Assembly: GCA_001871415.1 (NCBI GenBank)
Contig: MNWW01000067.1
Span: 52,209 to 85,766, forward strand
Direction: 5' to 3'
Length of the DNA stretch: 33,558 nt
Source: Candidatus Woesearchaeota archaeon CG1_02_57_44
Lineage (GTDB): Archaea; Nanobdellota; Nanobdellia; Woesearchaeales; CG1-02-57-44
The stretch's first letter is position 1, and the number at the start of each line of letters is the position of its first letter. The translations under genes and the position numbers were made by a program. Positions 22,729 to 30,870 of the stretch are shown here, piece after piece. Below the pieces are notes generated by a model, which saw only the letters and a program-made list of their open reading frames with translations, did not search any database and had not been told where the DNA came from.

Positions 22729-23153
22729 GTGCTTATGGTTTCCATGCCGGCGCGCACATATCTGATGCGCACCTCGCCCGAATAATTACCATACGGTGTG
22801 CCATCGGGAGGGCACACGGATATCGTCACCCGTTTCTGCTGTCCTTGCTCAAGCAGGATGTCCTGCGTCGTTATCCAGTTGCTCATGTTGCCCCTGCCCT
22901 TCACATTCACCTTGACCGGAAACGGGTAGCTGTGATTGACGTCGACGAAGCGCATACCGCATCCGCCTGGTCGTACCATGCCAAAGCGGAGCATGGAACC
23001 GTTGACATCAAAGCCTATCTTTTCAGCCACCTGCACCTGCGCTGGGATGATGCGGTCGTCAAGGACCGTGTACCGATAGTGCGCGAGCGCGGTCATACTG
23101 GCTGACAACGCGAACACCGCTGCGAGCAGCAGTGCCAGGGAAGCTGACCTCAT
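22719..23153 (-). CDS. small secreted protein at the end of the surface operon
   Basis: A 144-residue protein. Residues 1-25 are a signal peptide (ALLLAAVFALSASMTALA). The mature part looks like a single beta-sandwich: IGFDVNGSMLRFGMVRPGGC, VKVNVKGRGNMSNWI, TISVCPPDGTPYGNYSGEVR. The SV-PP-x-PxGxY-G motif resembles the last strands of archaeal Ig-like/COG1470 domains. Two cysteines could form a disulfide. The start at 23153 begins the signal peptide; the longer frame to 23432 is antisense-type sequence. It begins 32 nt after the upstream surface protein gene, and its TAG stop lies within the tRNA-Pro sequence. Confidence 0.75.
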   Translation of the reverse strand: MRSASLALLLAAVFALSASMTALAHYRYTVLDDRIIPAQVQVAEKIGFDVNGSMLRFGMVRPGGCGMRFVDVNHSYPFPVKVNVKGRGNMSNWITTQDILLEQGQQKRVTISVCPPDGTPYGNYSGEVRIRYVRAGMETISTGP

Positions 23154-23184
23154 GGGACGAAGAAACCGACGTCGCTTAAAAAGC

Positions 23185-24654
23185 TTATCGCTTGCGGGCT
23201 TTGTGTGCCGGCGCCTTGTTTTTGGCGCTGGTCTTGTGCTTTGCTGGTCTTGCACAGGTTGGACTCTTGGCGATCTTATTCCTGGCTGCTGGCTTCGCGC
23301 GCGCTTTTGCCTTGGCATTTGGTCTTCTGCTGACATCTGTGGACGCAGGCGCTGCACTGCCGGGGGGCAGTGGCATATCGTCCAACGCATTCGACGGGGT
23401 GCCCGGCGGCAGTGGGATATCATTCCAGTCATCTATCCTGGACCCTCTTTGCGCTGGCATGCCCAAAGCAGCTGCGTTCTGTGGCTGCTTTGGCCTGCGC
23501 AGGATGAAGAATAGGTTGGCTACGACCAGCAACAGAATCAGACCAATCATGATAGCGGTCGTGTTGAGCGGCTTTTTCTCTGGTGACGCGGCTGGCTTGG
23601 GCGGCAGGACTCGCAGGTCGATGTTATGGACAGAGATGTTCTCGCCGAAGTACAAGGACAATGTTCCCTGGGCGACATCATTCATATCCACGTCTGTGAG
23701 GTCAAGGTAACCGACCAGGTCAGTCCTGGCGAATGGCGCCACGTCGATAGGCAAGGTGCGGACATTCTTGCCGAGCACGTTAAGCTCTCCGAACACGTTG
23801 CTGATGGTGCCGGACCAGCGGCTCTCTATCGTGAAGGTGATCTTGTTGATGCTCCCGCTGTGGACTTCACGGCTCCAACCTGCAAGCTCTACGCCCATCG
23901 CGCCAACCCGAAACGATGTTTCCGCGGCAAGCGCTTGTCCATCCGCGCTCGAAGTCACCTTGACTGCATATGTTCCGGAGGGAAATGACCTAGAATCCAC
24001 GAGCTGACGCCACGTCGTCTGGGAGCGCCCCGGCACACCTTTGGATACAAGATCATAAGACGCTACTTCTGCTCCCTGCTCATCAATGATGTCTAGGTGG
24101 ATGCTCGCGCTGTCGATCGAGGTCTCTCCGAGATTCGACATGCTGACATCGATGGTGGTCTGGCTGCCTGGCGCTATGTCCTTGGCAGACACCTCTAATT
24201 TGGGATATTTCCCCGGATAGGGAACCCGTATCGCGATGTAGACTCCTGCGCCGGTCTTGGCGACGATCATTCCTTGCTCATCTGTTGAGCTCTCAAGGGC
24301 GCGGAATCGGAACGTGTGCACGCCAGGGAAGGGAAACTCTTCAGGCATATCAATGATGACTCTGACCTTGCCCGTCATTCCCCCTTCAAGCCCTTCAAGT
24401 CTTGCCGGCTCGACGTGGACGAATTCGCTCGCATTGAGCGGGAACTGCTCTTGCTGGTCAATCACCAGGTCGATGGGATTATCTGTCCTCGCGATGATAG
24501 TGTATGTGAGAACCTGCTGCTCGCCGGGATGCCATTCAAGAATCTTTCCCTGCGGCCCCGCGATACCAATGGCCCGTGCTGACGGTGCCATACAAGCGAT
24601 AAGAATGAATGAAGATAAAAGAAAAAAAGGCAATGACCCTCTGCCGTGGTTCAT
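23185..24654 (-). CDS. secreted Ig-like (COG1361-type) protein with membrane anchor and basic tail
   Basis: A 489-residue surface protein. Signal peptide 1-28, then about 340 residues of tandem beta-sandwich domains (GPQGKILEWHPGEQQVLTYT; VRVIIDMPEEFPFPGVHTFR; VPYPGKYPKLEVSAKDIAPG), a transmembrane helix near 385-400 (MIGLILLLVVANLFFIL), and a cytoplasmic tail with a D-x-PLPPG motif occurring twice followed by a K/A/R-rich end. The V-PYPGKY-x-x segment is also in the paralogue at 29402-30682. It starts 1 nt after the previous stop without a good ribosome site, so it is probably translated by re-initiation. Likely an S-layer-associated or adhesion protein. Confidence 0.85.
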   Translation of the reverse strand: MNHGRGSLPFFLLSSFILIACMAPSARAIGIAGPQGKILEWHPGEQQVLTYTIIARTDNPIDLVIDQQEQFPLNASEFVHVEPARLEGLEGGMTGKVRVIIDMPEEFPFPGVHTFRFRALESSTDEQGMIVAKTGAGVYIAIRVPYPGKYPKLEVSAKDIAPGSQTTIDVSMSNLGETSIDSASIHLDIIDEQGAEVASYDLVSKGVPGRSQTTWRQLVDSRSFPSGTYAVKVTSSADGQALAAETSFRVGAMGVELAGWSREVHSGSINKITFTIESRWSGTISNVFGELNVLGKNVRTLPIDVAPFARTDLVGYLDLTDVDMNDVAQGTLSLYFGENISVHNIDLRVLPPKPAASPEKKPLNTTAIMIGLILLLVVANLFFILRRPKQPQNAAALGMPAQRGSRIDDWNDIPLPPGTPSNALDDMPLPPGSAAPASTDVSRRPNAKAKARAKPAARNKIAKSPTCARPAKHKTSAKNKAPAHKARKR

Positions 24655-24655
24655 C

Positions 24656-25321
24656 TCAGCAGTCAGGGCCAGCGCCGCAGTAGTACGCGGTGAAGGTCAC
24701 AGTACTCGCCTTTGCCCCTGGAAACGCGTCGTCTGGGATATTGACAAGGATATCATACCAGAACTCGTCCTGCGTTTCTGATGGAGTCAGATTCGCAATC
24801 ATGAGCGTCTCATTGTCAGCGTTTATCTCTGTCCAGACGGGGATGATGAATGTCGCGCCTGTGGTCTCATTGTCACGGGCAGCGTGTTTGAATTCTGGTG
24901 TGCTGCTCTCCATGGTCTCTGAAAGGAGGCTGGTCGCGTTCTTCGTATGCTGCACGGTCACGTTGATATTGACGTTGCCAGTGTTCTCCAGAACCATGCC
25001 TGCTCCTGCGTGGGTCCCCGGCAGTGTGGCGCAGGTGTTGTTGCCGCCGGTGATGGTGTTCATAGAGCAATTGCTGTATACGGGATCGACATACCCTGTG
25101 CCGAAATCAATAGTCGTTATAGACAGGTTCACCTGAACCAACTGTTCTATCTCCAGTTGTGCGGTACCTTCGGTCACTGCCCTGCCGGTCAGGCCATCCA
25201 TGAGCGTGACGATGGACTGACTGGTGCCTATCTTGTTGAGACTTACCAGCGTCCCGGTCAATGAGACAACGATTGCCGCGATGAGCAGTGTTGCAAGCGT
25301 CTTATTGGATACTTCTGACAT
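24656..25321 (-). CDS. secreted camelysin/TasA-like surface protein
   Basis: A 221-residue protein typical of small-genome archaea. It begins with a short polar start and hydrophobic helix (KTLATLLIAAIVVSLTGTLV), then TGRAVTEGTAQLEIE and a beta-rich body with ITTIDFGTGYVDP, VLENTGNVNINVTVQ, INIPDDAF-type strands and a C-terminal AYYCGAGPDC. The order (membrane helix, INFG-type strand, LxNTGN) is that of the fibre-forming or S-layer-related beta-sandwich proteins. Four cysteines may pair. It has a strong ribosome site GGAGG 7 nt before the ATG. Several N-x-S/T sites fit N-glycosylation. Confidence 0.8.
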   Translation of the reverse strand: MSEVSNKTLATLLIAAIVVSLTGTLVSLNKIGTSQSIVTLMDGLTGRAVTEGTAQLEIEQLVQVNLSITTIDFGTGYVDPVYSNCSMNTITGGNNTCATLPGTHAGAGMVLENTGNVNINVTVQHTKNATSLLSETMESSTPEFKHAARDNETTGATFIIPVWTEINADNETLMIANLTPSETQDEFWYDILVNIPDDAFPGAKASTVTFTAYYCGAGPDC

Positions 25322-25324
25322 GTT

Positions 25325-25567
25325 TTACCCTCCATTCGGCTGTGGCAATATTGTTAATCCGACGTGTCCTTCACCCTGTGATATCATGTTGCCTGTAGGC
25401 GATCGTTGCAGGGTCAATTGAACGTCTCCCTGCGCGGGTCCTGAGACCATGCGCACTTTCGGCGTCGAGGCGTGCGACGCATCCAGCACGGTCCAGGTGC
25501 CTAGTATGGATACCACAATAGTGAGAAGCAAAAGAACCATCACCGTTGATTTAGGAACATCGTGCAC
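25325..25567 (-). CDS. small membrane-anchored surface-operon protein
   Basis: An 80-residue protein. The GTG at 25567 is chosen because GGAGG lies 7 nt upstream; the TTG at 25591 has no proper spacing. It has an N-terminal hydrophobic helix (MVLLLLTIVVSILGTW) and a short outer part with a few beta strands (VQLTLQRSP, GHVGLTILP). It resembles a truncated version of the camelysin-like protein encoded 3 nt downstream and may be a small subunit or pilin-like anchor. Function unknown. Confidence 0.65.
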   Translation of the reverse strand: MHDVPKSTVMVLLLLTIVVSILGTWTVLDASHASTPKVRMVSGPAQGDVQLTLQRSPTGNMISQGEGHVGLTILPQPNGG

Positions 25568-25615
25568 TCTAGAGCCTCCAATTGATACCAAACTCCTTTC
25601 TGCGATGCTTCATAT

Positions 25616-27403
25616 TTAAAGTTTTCTATTTTGCAGTGGTCGCCATATGAATGCCAACAGGGCACTCAGACCAAAAAACAATAGCCATGGTCGGTATTTC
25701 GGGAATCGGTATCGAAATATGATTTGATGGACCTGCTCAGGAATAGTGACTGTGGGGAACGCGGTGTCTTGTTGGACGCGTATGGTCTTCTCATCCACGA
25801 TCGCTCGCCAGCCAGGGTCATTTGCCATGCGCAGGACCAGCGTACAGGTGTCGTTTGTCATATCCTTCGTCACCTGGCATCCTGTCATCGGCGTGGTCGT
25901 CCCATTATATCTATAGAGTATCAGATGCTCTGTGCGAGCGATGGGCTGCAGGAACGATGGCACGGCCACATTATTGCCCGTGATGAGCGCTTCTACCCAA
26001 TCGGACTCATAGTCCTGTCTGCTCATGTCATTGAATGTATGGGCCTGGATGAACGCGCTTGACTCTGGCGCATTGGTCCCTGCCAGATAGGGGACTTTCG
26101 CCCGCAACACCAGTTCATTCGCTGTCCAGAGATTGTGAGGGACGTCTTTGAGCGCAAAACGGCCAGGAGTGCCCTGCAAGGTAGCTGCTATGAGCGCGAC
26201 CTCATGCGCATAATCTGGTTCCAGATGATATCGTCTGTCTATGGCGCTGGCCATGCGCAAGCGCTGACCTGCCGCGGGCAGCAGGAGCAGAAGTAATACG
26301 ATGGCGAGGATGATGCGCGAACTGCGGGTCGGTTCTTTCGCTATCTGCGAGGCCAGCGCCGCGATACCCAGCACGGAAAAGACTTGCACCGCGCCGATGA
26401 AGCGGAAAGGGTGCAGGTCGCTGAGCAAGGGCAGCCGTGTCAGCAAGGGGTCTGCGAGAAACAGGACGAACCATGCTGTCGAGAGCGCGAGCACTCTTCT
26501 GTCCTGTCGCCACGATGCCACGAGTCCGGCCAGCACGGCCAACCAGAGCAGTGGCCACTTCCCGGGGCTGTGGTAGTTGCCCAGGAGAAGATTGATTGCG
26601 CCGCTTCCTATGCTGGGCGAGTCTATGAACGGCATGCCTGGATAACGCGTCGGAGGATGATGGATGAGCAGCGGCAGGACGTACCAGGCGGAGATGGCGA
26701 ACGCTACGAGCGTCGCGAGTCCCATCGTCTTCATCCTAGCCATGGCATCCTTGATGTATGCCTCATGTGGCCACAGGGCAAGAATCAAACAACTGATCAA
26801 CGCGATGAACGCGTACAAGGGATGACAGAGTATGGTCAGGCCGAGCAGCAAGCCGACTATTCTTGCGTTCCTTTCTGATACGAATGAAGCGATGGTCAGG
26901 AGCATCAATGGGATGCCGAATGCCTGCGTGTAGAGGCCGAGCAGGGCAAGGGACCCGAATTCAGCTCCTGCGTTGGATGCGCTCTGCAACAGCGTGAACG
27001 CGAGCGATGCGACAGCAGACGGCACCGGGTCGAAGCGGAACGCGCGGGCGAAAGCGTAGTAACATAGGGGCGTCAGCGTCCATAACAGGGCGACCAGGAC
27101 CTTGAGAAGCGTCGCCGCCGGCAGTGTCGTCAGGATACGCAAGGTCGCAAGCAGCAATTCTGGCAGCGGTTGATAGTAGAGCAGCATGGGCTGGCCCATG
27201 TTCCACCAGGGGGAATAGGTGAACGGCGTGTGATTGTCACGCATCGACTGGGCTATCATCTCCGCGTACACGGCGTGCCAGGAATTGTCGCCCAGCAGGT
27301 AGGTGCCATGCAGCGCCAGGATCATGGAGGTCATGCTCAGGAGCATGGCCACGGTCAGGAGCAGGGATGCAGTCCTCATCTCCCTTCGGCTGTTTGCTCT
27401 CAC
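25616..27403 (-). CDS. polytopic membrane protein, GT-C glycosyltransferase-like
   Basis: A 595-residue protein with about 10-13 membrane helices and a C-terminal outer domain. After the first helix comes a long outside loop with GDNSWH and SPWWNMGQPMLLYYQPLPEL, the acidic residue and W/P-rich layout of GT-C glycosyltransferases and related PTPS-related membrane proteins (compare YfhO-like). Such enzymes transfer sugars from lipid carriers on the cell exterior, consistent with many N-glycosylation sites in the surrounding surface proteins. The C-terminal ~180 residues look like a beta-rich domain ending in one helix. The GTG start at 27403 has GGAGGA nine nt upstream and lies one base after the previous stop. 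Substrate unknown. Confidence 0.7.
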   Translation of the reverse strand: MRANSRREMRTASLLLTVAMLLSMTSMILALHGTYLLGDNSWHAVYAEMIAQSMRDNHTPFTYSPWWNMGQPMLLYYQPLPELLLATLRILTTLPAATLLKVLVALLWTLTPLCYYAFARAFRFDPVPSAVASLAFTLLQSASNAGAEFGSLALLGLYTQAFGIPLMLLTIASFVSERNARIVGLLLGLTILCHPLYAFIALISCLILALWPHEAYIKDAMARMKTMGLATLVAFAISAWYVLPLLIHHPPTRYPGMPFIDSPSIGSGAINLLLGNYHSPGKWPLLWLAVLAGLVASWRQDRRVLALSTAWFVLFLADPLLTRLPLLSDLHPFRFIGAVQVFSVLGIAALASQIAKEPTRSSRIILAIVLLLLLLPAAGQRLRMASAIDRRYHLEPDYAHEVALIAATLQGTPGRFALKDVPHNLWTANELVLRAKVPYLAGTNAPESSAFIQAHTFNDMSRQDYESDWVEALITGNNVAVPSFLQPIARTEHLILYRYNGTTTPMTGCQVTKDMTNDTCTLVLRMANDPGWRAIVDEKTIRVQQDTAFPTVTIPEQVHQIIFRYRFPKYRPWLLFFGLSALLAFIWRPLQNRKL

Positions 27404-27404
27404 G

Positions 27405-28454
27405 CTAGGTCTTCCTCCATTGATGAAGTGACGCCTCATGGCGCTTGAGCGAGATGACGATGATCACAGACAATGCCAGGAGGCATCCCAGCAGACCTGT
27501 CGCAGGCAGCAGTTGCCTGCGGTCAGGAGCGGCGAGCGTCCCGGGTATTCCTGGCGGCCCATCAGCAGTCCCCGCATGCACGCCGACGCGCTCCTCCGGG
27601 GGCTGTCCGGCAAAACGCTGTTCGGGTGCAAAGGAAACCACAATATCTCCAAGGTAGCCGCCCTGACGTGAGTCAATGGTGGCGTAGATGACCTTTTGCG
27701 CATCGGTCGTTGTGAATGAGACAAGACCCGTATCCAGGGCGATGCGGGAAGCATCTGGTCCCTCGGGCCTGACGCTCAGGCGGAATTCCTGGTGGCGCGG
27801 ATTGCTGATGATGATGGGCACAGTCTCTGACGACGCGTCACCGGCGGTGTTCACCGTCACATTGACGGGCTCCACCGTGAACTCCAGGAGTGTGGCGCTG
27901 GAGACGCGGAGGCGCTCAAGCAGCACGGGCCTGTCGCTTTGCGCAGTAATGCGGTATTCGCCAGCAGGCAGGTTGGCGACGCAGGTCTCGATGCACCCCG
28001 CGCGCAGCGCGTCCAGCTCCCCGTGATAGATGAGATATGACCTCGTGTCCGGGTCCTGACCATCGGCGCCTGCAGTATCCCCTGCGCTGCGTATCGCACG
28101 AATGCTGACGCTGAGATTGGCCGGGCCCACAGCGTCAAGCGTGATCATGCGCGCGTGGGTGAGGTTCAGCGATAGCTCGGCCGCACCATCAACCTGCACG
28201 CCTAGGGGTACGATGTCGCTTCGCAGCACGCTCAATACGGCATTGCCGCTCCACTGCGCACCAAGCCATGCGACGCCTGCCAGCAGGATGAGTGATATGA
28301 GCAGGAGGGCAACGCTCCTGCCACCGGAGGGCTGCTTCTGGTGCGCCCGCTGGCGGCCCTGCTCTTCGGCGACCGCCGCGAGCAGATGATCCACGCGCGG
28401 GTCCTGCGGGCTGGCGTAGAGCAGCTCGCGACGCAGCTGATCAAGGCGGTTCAT
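27405..28454 (-). CDS. membrane-anchored Ig-like protein with cytoplasmic N-terminus
   Basis: A 349-residue protein. An N-terminal ~45 residues are polar and cytoplasmic (MNRLDQLRRELLYASPQDPR), followed by a membrane helix (VALLLISLILLAGVAWLGA), an outer region of beta domains (about 75-310) with VNVTVNTAGDASSETVPIII, and a second membrane helix near the C-terminus (GLLGCLLALSVIIVISL) with a short basic end. It has two cysteines in GCIETCVANL. Topology resembles an anti-sigma or surface-sensing factor as well as a structural protein. The ATG overlaps the preceding HTH gene by ATGA, so its synthesis is coupled to that regulator. Confidence 0.75.
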   Translation of the reverse strand: MNRLDQLRRELLYASPQDPRVDHLLAAVAEEQGRQRAHQKQPSGGRSVALLLISLILLAGVAWLGAQWSGNAVLSVLRSDIVPLGVQVDGAAELSLNLTHARMITLDAVGPANLSVSIRAIRSAGDTAGADGQDPDTRSYLIYHGELDALRAGCIETCVANLPAGEYRITAQSDRPVLLERLRVSSATLLEFTVEPVNVTVNTAGDASSETVPIIISNPRHQEFRLSVRPEGPDASRIALDTGLVSFTTTDAQKVIYATIDSRQGGYLGDIVVSFAPEQRFAGQPPEERVGVHAGTADGPPGIPGTLAAPDRRQLLPATGLLGCLLALSVIIVISLKRHEASLHQWRKT

Positions 28455-28921
28455 TTGCGCCGCCCCCTCTGGACAGAACTCCAGATGACGCGCGCGTCAC
28501 GGCCGAGGATCCTGGCGATGTCGGCATAGCGAAGGCCGGTGTCATGCAGATGGATGGCGAGCGCTTCCAGTGCGCCGCGATCATCGGAGAATATGGCAAG
28601 CGGGATGCAGGGAGATTCCCTGGACGTGATGGGCCCTTCATGCTTGCTTTTCGCATTGCGATAGGACAGCCAGACTGACTTCGCAGAGCGCTTGGTGAGG
28701 CGCGCGATGTCAGCGAACCGCATGCCGCGCTGCTCGTGGAGGAACTTGACGACGGCCTCGATGACGCCGAGATCAGATGGGAAGATGTCCTTGGGGATCA
28801 GGTGCTGCGGCTCAGCATCCAGATCCTGTATCGCCCGGAGCAGTTCTTCTTTACTTACCCCTGCCTCGCGGAGCTGACGTAAGAGGTCCAGTGCCTTCTC
28901 TTTCCTTGGTCTGGCAGGCAT
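28451..28921 (-). CDS. double-HTH regulator of the surface operon
   Basis: A 156-residue protein made of a short coiled N-terminus (LLRQLREAGVSKEELLRAIQ) and two copies of one ~50-residue HTH domain: IPKDIFPSDLGVIEAVVKFL + FADIARLTKRSAKSVWLSYR, and IPLAIFSDDRGALEALAIHL + YADIARILGRDARVIWSSVQ. A third single copy is the 63-residue protein at 30679-30870. The domain pattern (IP..IF, a helix with LEA, then Y/F-x-DIA..L.R....W) resembles a sigma region 4-like HTH. It is the first gene of its operon, behind a 17-nt inverted repeat, which suggests it autoregulates and controls the surface genes. It overlaps the next gene by ATGA. Confidence 0.7.
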   Translation of the reverse strand: MPARPRKEKALDLLRQLREAGVSKEELLRAIQDLDAEPQHLIPKDIFPSDLGVIEAVVKFLHEQRGMRFADIARLTKRSAKSVWLSYRNAKSKHEGPITSRESPCIPLAIFSDDRGALEALAIHLHDTGLRYADIARILGRDARVIWSSVQRGRRK

Positions 28922-29018
28922 ATTACATACTCAATTAGGCGAAAAATTGAAATATGGGTAAGTAAATATGGTAATCGGCAATTCCACTGGCCGTCATGTT
29001 TCATATTTGGTTACCCAT
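28922..29018. promoter_or_regulatory. operator-like inverted repeat before the double-HTH gene
   Basis: ATGGGTAAGTAAATATG (28954-28970) and its near reverse complement at 29002-29018 form 17-nt arms with 2 mismatches and a 31-nt spacer. They sit about 33-97 nt upstream of the ATG at 28921. AT-rich words nearer the ATG could serve as TATA. It is a good candidate binding site for the HTH protein. Confidence 0.55.
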
Positions 29019-29079
29019 TCTTTTTAAATATTTGTATAATTAGGTAATTAAATATTAATCAGCAATCCGCTGCTCAGCG

Positions 29080-29330
29080 CTGACCGCGGCCTTCAGGCCG
29101 CAGTATGACGCGCCTCACTGCTGAACGCGGATTCGCGAGAAATCGCCTGCAGGCGATTTCTGTGCGCAAACATCCAATGGACGTTTTGCGTCTGGTCCTT
29201 GCGATGGTGCGCCCTCAAGGGCAAGGTATGGATCCATCGCAAGAAATCAGAGTGTGCAGTGCTTGTGCTGCATGTGCGGTTCACAACCGCAGGGGCGCAT
29301 CATGATCTGATACGCATCCAGTGAAGCATG
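29080..29330 (-). ncRNA. structured intergenic region, candidate non-coding RNA
   Basis: At least six consecutive hairpins occur within about 220 nt: GCGGCC/GGCCGC (29086-29101), the 24-nt palindrome AGAAATCGCC-TGCA-GGCGATTTCT (29138-29161), CGCAAA/TTTGCG (29165-29190), CTTGCGATGG/CCATCGCAAG (29198-29243) holding GCCC/GGGC, GCAG/CTGC (29256-29271) and TGCGGTT/AACCGCA (29275-29291). No ORF explains it. Which strand is transcribed cannot be told because the stems are symmetric; minus is a guess. Confidence 0.5.
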
Positions 29331-29401
29331 TGACGCTTGAGAATGGAATCTCCGGCAGGGCAGCACTTGAAGGACAGGACCAGTGCGACAATTCTGCACG
29401 C

Positions 29402-30682
29402 TCACTTCTTCTTCCTGAACCAGAAGAGCCACATGACGTTGACCAGCACCAGGATGATGACCGCAGCGAACATCAGCGTGTCCCGGTTGAGCGGACTTGC
29501 CTCTCCGGCCACGGCATTGGCTGTTATATCCTGGCTGATAGGAGTTATACTGTCGATGTTGACCGCCAGCTCCAATGGCTGCTCGGTGGTCTTGTCCGCG
29601 TAATGCAGCACGATGACCGCATCGTAGTTGCCCACAGGGATGCCATTGGTGTCCCAGAAGGCAGTCAAGGTGGCTTGCCCCAACGCAGGCACATTCACGC
29701 TCGCGCTCCTGGTGGTGATGACCTCATGACCCTGCTTGTCGCGGATGACCAGGTCTGCGTAGAGGCCTTCTATATCATCAGACCATTCGTTCTTGACGGT
29801 TATGAGCATCTTGGCTATCTCGCCTATGCGGAACTTTCCAACATCGAAGCTCGCCACATTTATCTTGAGCGTGCCGACATTGAAGTCACGCTCCACGCGG
29901 CTCATCTCATTGTCATAACGCACCATCGCGATCGCGTGATACGGGCCGGGATTGACTTTCGCGTCCCAGACAGAGGTCACTTTGCCCTGGCCTGCCAACG
30001 GCAAAGCGATGCTATCGGTGTTCAGGCGGGCCAGCTCCTGGTTGGTGCTGGAGAGCACGCGTATCTCGGCAGCGACGCTCTCCACCGGCTCCTTGCCATG
30101 GTTGCTCAATGACACGGTAAAGACGACCTTGCCATTGGCTTCCTGCACGAACATGACCGGCTCGACGTACTTGCCTGGATACGGCACATTGACCACGACC
30201 TTGCTGATGACCGCAGCAGTGGCTGAAACCGTAGTCTGGTCGTCCTCTCCATAGTTCCTGGGCAGTTGCAATGCCACAATCTCTCCTTCATGCTGGCCCG
30301 GAGTCGAGAGCTCTGGCAGGCGCACTTTTACCCTCACGGTTTTTTCTGCCTCTCCTGGCGCAAAATCCACCACTGGCTCGAGCACGGTTATCGCTTTCTC
30401 CAGTTCTCCCTGCGCGTAGATGATGATGCGCGTCGGCTCTGCCTCGCGATTGACCAGGCGCACAACCAGGTCCTGCTCTCCACCTTGCGTATAATCAATA
30501 TTGAACTTAGCCGGACTGATGCCGATGGCGAGCGCAGGGGAAAGCAGCAGGAGCGCCATCAGCATCACCAATGGCAGCAGCCGCTTGACCAAGGCATCCG
30601 CCCGCCCCGTCCTGCCCATCGCGACAGCCGCACACTGCTCACGCTGGCGCGATATCCTGCACCGCGTCAGCATCGCTGTCAT
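29402..30682 (-). CDS. secreted Ig-like (COG1361-type) protein with C-terminal membrane anchor
   Basis: A 426-residue surface protein. The ATG at 30682 overlaps the previous stop as ATGA; a later ATG at 30616 would begin nearer the hydrophobic signal helix (PLVMLMALLLLSPALAIGIS). The body is three or four beta-sandwich domains: AKFNIDYTQGGEQDLVVRLV; VDFAPGEAEKTVRVKVRLPE; VPYPGKYVEPVMFVQEANGK; GKFRIGEIAKMLITVKNEWS. It ends with a membrane helix (MFAAVIILVLVNVMWLFWF) and a few lysines. It is a paralogue of the protein at 23185-24654, lacking that protein's PLPPG and lysine tail. It is probably a structural or adhesion component of the cell envelope, coupled to the HTH regulator before it. Confidence 0.85.
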   Translation of the reverse strand: MTAMLTRCRISRQREQCAAVAMGRTGRADALVKRLLPLVMLMALLLLSPALAIGISPAKFNIDYTQGGEQDLVVRLVNREAEPTRIIIYAQGELEKAITVLEPVVDFAPGEAEKTVRVKVRLPELSTPGQHEGEIVALQLPRNYGEDDQTTVSATAAVISKVVVNVPYPGKYVEPVMFVQEANGKVVFTVSLSNHGKEPVESVAAEIRVLSSTNQELARLNTDSIALPLAGQGKVTSVWDAKVNPGPYHAIAMVRYDNEMSRVERDFNVGTLKINVASFDVGKFRIGEIAKMLITVKNEWSDDIEGLYADLVIRDKQGHEVITTRSASVNVPALGQATLTAFWDTNGIPVGNYDAVIVLHYADKTTEQPLELAVNIDSITPISQDITANAVAGEASPLNRDTLMFAAVIILVLVNVMWLFWFRKKK

Positions 30683-30870
30683 TGCTGCACCCTCTTCTTC
30701 TGCGCCCGATTGTAGCAGGTCCAGATGGTCCTGTCATCGCGGTTGAGCAACGCTGCTATCTCGTGATACGTCATACCCCGCTCGACCTTGAGGTAGACCA
30801 CCATCGCCTCGAGCACCGAGAGGTCCCTCTGGCGGAAGATGCCGCTTGGGATCAGGACAGTTCCTTCCAT
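30679..30870 (-). CDS. small single-domain HTH regulator
   Basis: A 63-residue protein with one copy of the HTH domain found twice at 28451-28921: LIPSGIFRQRDLSVLEAMVV, YLKVERGMTYHEIAALLNRD, DRTIWTCYNRAQKKR. I start at 30870 because that ATG overlaps the TGA of the upstream gene (TGATG) and has a GAGG about 9 nt before it; the frame to 30930 would overlap the surface gene by 61 nt. It lies between two surface-protein genes with overlaps on both sides, so it is translated together with them and probably regulates the operon. Confidence 0.8.
   Translation of the reverse strand: MEGTVLIPSGIFRQRDLSVLEAMVVYLKVERGMTYHEIAALLNRDDRTIWTCYNRAQKKRVQQ

Noticed and set aside
25325-25591. TTG start of the small surface protein
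   Set aside because: The ribosome site is too close to it; the GTG at 25567 has GGAGG at 7 nt.
29080-29330. CRISPR array
   Set aside because: Hairpins differ from each other in sequence; there are no regular repeats or spacers.
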